Source: Mikania micrantha (lineage: Eukaryota; Streptophyta; Magnoliopsida; Asterales; Asteraceae). From it: 64,000 nucleotides of DNA. Below the pieces are notes generated by a model. That model made no database searches. It saw only the letters and a list, made by a program, of their open reading frames with translations, and was not told the origin of the DNA. Location of the stretch: the NCBI GenBank assembly GCA_009363875.1, contig CM018683.1, forward strand, positions 40,570,804 to 40,634,803, read 5' to 3'. Positions within the stretch are counted from its first letter, which is position 1. Each line of letters begins with the position of its first letter. A program made the position numbers and the translations under genes. Shown here piece after piece: positions 57,530 to 64,000 of the stretch.

Positions 57530-57812
57530 CATTCGTCCGAATGAGAGGTAAGGTTCATTCATTCGGCCGAATGAACTCATTTTGCGAATGAGTCATTCGA
57601 CCGAATCAATCAAACACAGTTTTCATCATTCGGAGAATGAAGGGTGTCGAATGTCTCATTCGACCTGTTCATTCGGCGAATAGGTGTTGTCGAATGTCTT
57701 AGTCGCAACTCTCATTCGGCGAATGAGACTAACTATCAGCCGACCTTTCGCCTAGCTCATTCGGCGAATGAGCTTGGCTATATAATAGTCCTTCGGCCGA
57801 ATGAGAATCATT
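57530..57812. repeat. Palindrome array around the copia-2 third-gene promoter
   Basis: About ten CATTCGGCGAATG-type palindromes or half-sites, several decayed. The TATA box at 57779-57786 sits near its right end. Confidence 0.9.
57758..57786 (+). promoter_or_regulatory. Internal promoter of the copia-2 third gene
   Basis: CATTCGGCGAATG (57758-57770), eight bases, then TATATAAT (57779-57786). The donor of the 5'-UTR intron is about 150 bp downstream and the ORF ATG about 665 bp downstream. Confidence 0.7.
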
Positions 57813-57939
57813 CGACCATTTTTACTTTCGCCACATCAGAACTCCATCATTAGGCGATTCACACCTACATCCAGTTCCTTCGATTTTATGTTACTTTTGT
57901 TAACCCTGCTTCTGACAACCAAGTTCTATTTCATCTCAG

Positions 57940-58449
57940 GTACTTGGAGATCGATTAACAAGCATTTTCAACCACGGATTCGTTGAAAACAGATCGAACT
58001 GTTAGGATTTAGGGTTTTGTTGTTCGCCGTTTAAATAGACTATTAAAATGGCTTTGAAACTACCTAAGACCAGTATTAAAAGTCTTAATCGGTTGATTCT
58101 GAGTGTGTACATGCAAATTTTATGGACTGATTATTGATTTTTGGAAAAGGGGATTTTGAATTCAAAATGGGCGCCGAATGTCGTCATTCGGCGAATGACT
58201 CATTCGGCGAATGAAGCTCATTCGACGAATTGCTCATTCGACGAATGACTAGCCTAACTTATATCTCATTCGGCGAATGATGTCTATTCGACGAATGACC
58301 TCCATTCGGCGAATAAGTCATTCGATCATAGGTCTCATTCGGCGAATGAAGGTCATTCGGCGAAAATGTTGGATTTTGAATCTGTCTTTCTGATTTCTGT
58401 TTTTGTTTAACTAAATTGTACTAACATGTTTATTTCTTTTGTTGTTCAG
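57940..58449 (+). other. 5'-UTR intron of the copia-2 third gene
   Basis: 510 bp. Donor CATCTCAG|GTACTTGG at 57940, perfect branch point TACTAAC at 58419-58425, pyrimidine-rich tract and acceptor TTTTGTTGTTCAG at 58449, one base before the ATG at 58451. It matches the copia-1 intron in all signals and contains a palindrome array (58168-58372). Confidence 0.78.
58168..58372. repeat. Palindrome array inside the copia-2 third-gene intron
   Basis: About nine CATTCG(G/A)CGAATG-type palindromes at 15-30 bp spacing; the CATTCGACGAATG variant is common. Confidence 0.9.
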
Positions 58450-58450
58450 T

Positions 58451-61400
58451 ATGGCAGGTTACAAATCAGTTCCCAAGCATAACATATGTGCTCATCTGGA
58501 TCTGAACACACCGAACGCCAAACACTACTCGGAGATCATTACATTTCTACGGCGTTCGAGGATTTTTACCGCTATATCGACTGTTCATGTGCCATACCAT
58601 TCTCATCAGCAGGATTTCTGGTCATCAGCTGACATAGACTGTGAGGCCGAGCCTACAGTTATCAGGGGAAAGGTGCAAGGGCACGATGTTGTTGTTTCAA
58701 CTGAACACATCAGGAGAGTGTGTGGGTTTCAAGACTCTCCCGATCAGCCATCTCTGCTTGATCGCTTCTTGGTTCGTGGATGTTTTCTCAGATGCAAGTA
58801 TGAAGGTGACATTGGATCGGGCATTCTCAACAAAGCCTTCATGTCTCCACAGTTCAAGTACCTTGCTCATGTCTTAGTTCACTGTCTCGGATCAAGGCGA
58901 GGAGGATTCGATGACATGCGAGAGACTATCCAATGTGCATTTGCTGCTTTAGTGTTGAACAAGCCGTTCAACTTCTCGGAGATGATCTTTATACATATGA
59001 AGGAGAACGTGGTCTTAAAAGGGGACAAGAAGTTTCTTATGTACCCTCGGTTTCTGCAGCAGATCATTGATGCTCAGGTTCCAGATCTTCCCAAGATATT
59101 GTACGTTTGGAGCACATGAATGACACCACTCTTAACAGAGTCTTGTCATATAGAGGAAAGGAGAGGAAGCCAACCACCAGATCTTTATTCGGTCATCTCT
59201 CTCGACCTGATTACAGAGCTCCTGCTGGTCGCAGATGGAGGCATAATGACTCCGATTCAGATGTTGAAGACATAGTTGTACCTGTTGATGGAGGTGATGA
59301 TGGTGATGAGGCAGGTCCTAGTGGTGCAGGAAGGGGGGAGAGCTCAGTGGTTGTAAGCATTGCTGCTGTGAGTACTGGTAACATAACCACTGCTGCTGAT
59401 ATGAGCATGGTTGATGTGAGTTGTGTTGTTGCTGGTGGTGATGCTGGTTTGTCTACAGCTTAAGAGGAGGACATAGATGTTGATTCTCTGATGGATTTGG
59501 ATTTCTTGACTACCACTACTGTTGCTGCTTCTACCTCTATTGATGCTTCAGCTCCTCATGTTTCTGAAGGTGATGATGAGTCAGAGGACTCTGGTGATGA
59601 TGAGGATGTTGCTGGAGAAGGAAAAGAAGAAAGTACTGATTCTGATGATTTTATGGAGGAAGGCTATGAGAAGGTGATGGTAGATGGAAAGATGGTTGTC
59701 AGGAAGAGGAAGAGAACCGAAGAGGAGATGGAGGAGATTACTGATCCACTGTTCATTCCTGAGTTTGATTTGTCTCCTCCACCTCGGTCTTCTACTCCAG
59801 TTTCAGTGGCTGTGACTGCTGCCACTTCTCAGGCTACATCCTCTCGAGCTGGAAGGGGAAAGAGGTCCAGGTTTTCATTTCAAAGGAGGTCAGAACTGAC
59901 TGCAGCTGCTACAACTACTGTTACATCAGTAGCAGCTGTATCAGTTTATTCACTGACACGGTCAAGGGCTGTTCTCTCACATACCACTAATGCTCCTCTG
60001 ACCACTCCTATCACTCATGAGCCAGTATATGTTGCTGCTTCTGCCGGTCCCTCTACTTCCAGAGCTGATATGTTCATACCTACTGTTTCAGTTGTGGATC
60101 AGCTGAGCACACTGAACAGTATGGTTCTGAGGTTGATGGAGAAGAATATGGAGCAAGAGACTAAGATTGCTCAGCTCACACAAAGGATAAACGATCAGGA
60201 TGCCCTGTTGCTGCAGGCAGCTGATCAACGAGCTGATCTTAGGGCTCGTTTTGCTCAGCAAGAGGATCAACTACTGCAGTACATTGATGAACATAACCAG
60301 TTGGCTATGACTGCCACTGGTTTCAACGAGAGGATTCTGCTTTTGGAAGCTGAGAATCCTCGCCTTGCTGAACTTGTTGAGAGTTCCAAGGAAGGCACTC
60401 CCAGGCTTGAAGCTGCTAAAACCCGTTCCGATGAATCAGACAAGGAGATAGACGAAGAAGAAGAAGAAGAGTCTGAGGAGGAACAGGTAGATTATGAGGA
60501 TTCTGATAAAGATGATGAATCTGATGATGATGCTGATGCTGATAAGGACGGATCTGGGAGTGGGTCATCTGAATCATCTGGTACTGATGACGATGATGAC
60601 GATGATGATCAAGCCCCTCCCTCTTCGGAGATCCGGTCAAAGAAAGCTAATGATAATAAGACAAAGGCTCCTCCTCCTACGTCTCCCTCGAAGACAACCG
60701 AACCAGAAGCTACTAAGGAAGTACAAGCTGTGCCTGTGAGACGTCAGCTAGATGAGACTCTGACTATGATTTTGGACGCTCAAGGCATTATACAGCACTC
60801 AGTAGGCTACGACAAGGAGGAGGGAGAGATAATTCATTGTCTTACCAAGGAACAGATTGCTGAGTTGTTCAGGTTGAATCCTGATGAGGTGGTTACTGAT
60901 GACACCTCAGTTCCTGTTTTTGAAGAGCCTGAGCCAGAACATTTTGATGATGTTGATGAGGTTATTTTGGAAGATATTACAGATGAAGAGTACCCAAAGT
61001 ATACATCGGCTGAAGATGAGCTGCCTACATTTACTGACCAGTTTGATCAAGAGACAGAGGATCTTCTGGTCAGGTATTTGGAAGAGCAAGTTGAGACCAG
61101 CAAATCTGAAGCCGATGACAGAAAGAAAAGGAAAGAAGAATGGAAGCTTATTGGGAGGTTTTGAAGAAGCAAAGCACCGAAAAGATGCCAGCTACACACA
61201 AGAAGGTTTATAGGACCAAAGGCTACAAAGCTGGAGGTCAGATTCTTAGCTGGGCATACTTCCATGACCTCGGTTGCTACGCTGTAAAGAGAGAAAAAGG
61301 AATAGACTACTTTTAGCACCCACATGATTTCAAGACGTTGCCTGGATTCTAAGTAAATCAGTTAGCACGTCTGAAGATGCTCTATAGTGATGACTCTGGG

Positions 61401-61892
61401 ATGTCTGCTTGGTTCTCTCGCCAGATCAAGTACGAATACCGAAAGAGATGGGTTAATTTCCAACCACAGCAGCCAGAACGATATTACTTGCCAGAAATTG
61501 ATGGAGATACCCGCAAGCATAAAGTTATCCTGAAGTGGCTTCCCCCTAGAGTTTTGAAGAAGATTCCCTTGCGGAAGATGCGACAAGACTTTATGGATGG
61601 CTTCCGATGGTGGTATTATGATGGGCGCACTGGTGAGGCTGTGATAGTTCTGTGCAAAGACAAACAGTGGGAGACTGTTAGGATTTTTGATCCTATGTGG
61701 TTGACTAACTTGTCCCACAAAGATGTTATAGCACTGTATCGTCATCAGATTTTCTTCGACGTACAGGATATGGAACAGGCACTTCAGTTCATGAGAGTGA
61801 TCCGAATCTGCATATGCTTAAAGGTTCATGCTGGAGCTGACTGGAAAGCGATCTCGGCTAAGTATTTGAAGAAAGACACTTCCAAGAGTTGA
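58451..61892 (+). pseudogene. Third ORF of copia-2, broken
   Basis: Homologous to the intact 1177-aa ORF of copia-1 over its whole length. Lesions: a deletion of about 10 bp near 59095 (frameshift after PDLPKI), TAA at 59461-59463, a 1-bp deletion near 61141, TAG at 61313-61315 and TAA at about 61350. The N-terminal domain, basic RKRKR cluster, coiled coil, acidic tract (shorter aspartate run) and C-terminal aromatic domain are all recognisable. Start as in copia-1, one base after the splice acceptor; stop at 61890-61892, ten bases before the polypurine tract. Confidence 0.9.
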
Positions 61893-61901
61893 ACTAGGTC
61901 C

Positions 61902-61912
61902 AAGGGGGAGTT
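61902..61912 (+). promoter_or_regulatory. Polypurine tract of copia-2
   Basis: AAGGGGGAGTT directly before the 3' LTR. Confidence 0.9.
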
Positions 61913-62538
61913 TGTTGATACATGTTATGTCCCTAGTTCTGTTTTGTAACTCTAATCATGTAAAGTTCAAGTTATTAATGGAAGTTGTCTTTATATGTCA
62001 TTCTTAATGTTTATTATTGATTATATAATGTGTTAATCTGATTAAATTTATAGTTGAGTATGAAGACTTCACATTCGGGCGAATGACTCTAGAATGAAGT
62101 CATTCGCCGAATGAAGCTTATAGCGATTGTCTGGCGATAGAATGAGTCATTCGCCGAATGACTCATTCGATTGACAGCTCATTCGAGCTTGGTCATTCGC
62201 CGAATGAGCTGCTTCGGCCACTCATTCGGCCGAATGACTACAGCCTATATATACTTGTTCAAATCATTTCAACACTAACTTTCTAAGAGCCCTCCTTCTT
62301 CCCTGTGATCCCAGAGTCAAACCCTAGGAGATTAGAGCGGCCATTGATCGTCCAAGTTCGATTCTCAACCCGTGCTGTTCGATTGTTGCTTCCACGTTGT
62401 TCCTACAACCTCAGATCACCACGGTTTCTGTTGATTTCGATTGGAAAACCCTGGAATAGGATTCCGCACTATTCCAGAGGCTGTCGAGTAGATTTACATT
62501 GGATTCGGATTGTTTCCGAGCTCCCGATCGGACCAACA
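61913..62538 (+). repeat. 3' LTR of copia-2
   Basis: 626 bp; palindromes about 62073-62235, TATATATA at 62246-62253. AAAAG follows at 62539-62543. Confidence 0.95.
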
Positions 62539-62543
62539 AAAAG

Positions 62544-64000
62544 GTTCGCTGGTGTGGAGCTGAAATCCAACTTCTTCTCGGCCGAAACCTATAAGCAGCC
62601 CAACATCATCCCAAACCCAACTGTCTTGGCCCAAAGCCCACGTACTCTTGGCCCAATAGGCTTAACCGGCCATACCCTATGCTTAGGCCAAACATTTTCG
62701 AATAAAGGGCCCATACAATTCCTTCGGCCCAAGTCAATACACCCAATTGGCCTAACCCACTAATCTCGGCCCAATGGTGTTACTAGATCCATTACGGTTA
62801 TCATGAATTAAGGCTAGGTCACAATATTTCCACATTAACCATTCGAACCAAGTTATTTAGCCTAACATCACTCACAAAGTGCCATGCTAGTCATTAGGTT
62901 CAATAGAAATCAATTGGGTCACAATGGCAAGTTAGGCCTAACATAAGGCCCACGAGATCTAAACTTCAATAAAAACTATGTTAGGATTAATTATCAATCT
63001 AACTTAGGATATTCTAGCACAGTTACCGTATGAAATCATTATAGGGGATGATCATTCATTTGGTTAAACACAATGGAATCTCCTGAAACTAAGATATCCA
63101 TATCATAGGAGAATTACACTAGGGATGGAAAACAAGAACCTAAAGGTTATGGGTTGACTTAAATGTTAACACCTAAACCATTGGAAATTTCAAAGACATA
63201 TGACTAACCTAAATGGTTTATTTAAAACCATCAAGGTTAGTTACTCAAGCTAACAAGAGATCGCTTGAAACTAAAAGTTTATTATTGGGCCCAAGAACGG
63301 CCCAATGGGTTTAATATAAGCCCACCATGTTTAATTACACTTTTCTTAAATTAATTATGTTTTTCATAAAAGAAATTATATTATAAACCTTAACAATATA
63401 ATTAAATGGTTTTCCTAAATAAATGATTAACTTAAAATGATATAAGTTGAAAATGTTTTACTTAAAGACTTTAAATGATTAATGTGGGATCTGGGTTACT
63501 AATGGGTAATAGTTTAACTTAGATAGAAGGGATTTTAGAAACACATTAGTAATCTAGGACACGTAGTTGCACACTGAGACCAAACCATAGATACGACAAT
63601 TCCCGTATGTACTTATCGTATTCGAATTCTTTAAAATAACTCAGGTGCTAAAGATACTTAGGCAACAATCAAAGAGTGCGCATATATTTTGTCGTTCATT
63701 GCACGGCAACACAGGTGAGTTCATTGCCCCTTTTCTAGCAAATTTTGTTTTAAAACGCGTGGCTGAGAAGCATGCGTAAACTGTTTTCTTTAAATTGTTT
63801 ACTTAAATGCTTTTGAATTGATATGTTTTACATATATAAATGTTATCCTAGACCATGTCTAGGAAGATTTTATGCAGGTTTTACTAAACTTATTTACTTA
63901 TAAATTAAGTGAATAATCGGGTTAACCTAAACATTTCAACAGATCAAAACATTTCAAACGAATCAAACTAGACATTTTGACAAAACAAGTGTGTGAGTTC
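62544..64000 (+). mobile_element. Ty3 LTR 'E', second part, running off the window
   Basis: It resumes the LTR after copia-2. The first 220 bases carry GGCCCA and GGCCGAA words. From about 63500 it is the inverse of 1180-1500 in LTR A, including 'caacacaggtgagttcattgcccc' and 'gctgagaagcatgcgtaaac' (63700-63780). No gene is seen. Confidence 0.75.

Larger units (their letters stand above)
49790..62538 (+). mobile_element. Copia-2: complete Sirevirus-like Ty1-copia element, plus strand
   Basis: 12,749 bp, TGTTGATACA to CCAACA, with 626-bp LTRs and duplication AAAAG at 49785-49789 and 62539-62543. It has the same plan as copia-1 and closely related proteins. It lacks the gag C-terminus and protease through one deletion. 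The LTRs differ at roughly ten sites by eye (under 2%), so it is older than copia-1. The third ORF is broken. Confidence 0.95.

Overview
The window looks like a heterochromatic block of a large plant nuclear genome. I see no host gene, no genuine tRNA or rRNA gene and nothing prokaryotic. Almost every base can be assigned to nested LTR retrotransposons of the Ty3 (chromovirus) and Ty1-copia (Sirevirus-like) groups. The primer-binding sites match the 3' end of plant initiator tRNA-Met, the LTR leaders are CT-rich and the splice signals are of plant type. The long third ORF of the copia elements resembles, from memory, a family common among predicted proteins of daisy-family (Asteraceae) genomes. 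I therefore guess a eudicot, probably Asteraceae, with low to moderate confidence.

Layout. Positions 1-12269 hold overlapping long Ty3 LTRs: the end of one in plus orientation (1-855), truncated LTR A (856-3755), LTR-end fragment B (to 4870), and a complete solo LTR C (4926-9149, target duplication GGTTG). C is inserted in an old minus-strand Sirevirus-like relic, whose third ORF, promoter and internal polypurine tract run 9150-12269. Positions 12270-28738 are one about 4.3-kb LTR (D), the 3' LTR of a minus-strand chromovirus. It is split by a complete plus-strand chromovirus (13031-25167, LTRs of about 3.0 kb, duplication ATACA). The body of the D element (28739-30194 and 43982-44893) is split in turn by a complete minus-strand Sirevirus-like copia element, copia-1 (30195-43981, LTRs of 647 bp, duplication GTTTC). 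At about 44894 the D element is fused to a copia gag-protease relic (44894-47987), probably the other end of the relic seen at 9150-12269. A plus-oriented Ty3 LTR (E) starts at 47988 and runs off the window. It is interrupted by a second complete copia element, copia-2, on the plus strand (49790-62538, LTRs of 626 bp, duplication AAAAG).

How the parts work together. Each copia element has gag, then protease-integrase-RT-RNase H, then a third gene cassette before the 3' LTR. The cassette has an array of short palindromes, a TATA box, a 5'-UTR intron with consensus splice sites and branch point, and an ORF of about 1177 codons starting one base after the splice acceptor. The same palindromes sit 8-10 bp upstream of the TATA box in the LTR promoters. 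The old relic has the same layout with a different palindrome. The third gene therefore seems to be an independently transcribed, spliced gene controlled like the LTR. Its product has basic nuclear-localisation-like motifs, a coiled coil and acidic tracts, and shows no signal peptide or membrane anchor. I regard this cassette as the most interesting system in the window. The copia elements carry disabling lesions in gag-pol, while the third ORF of copia-1 is fully open.
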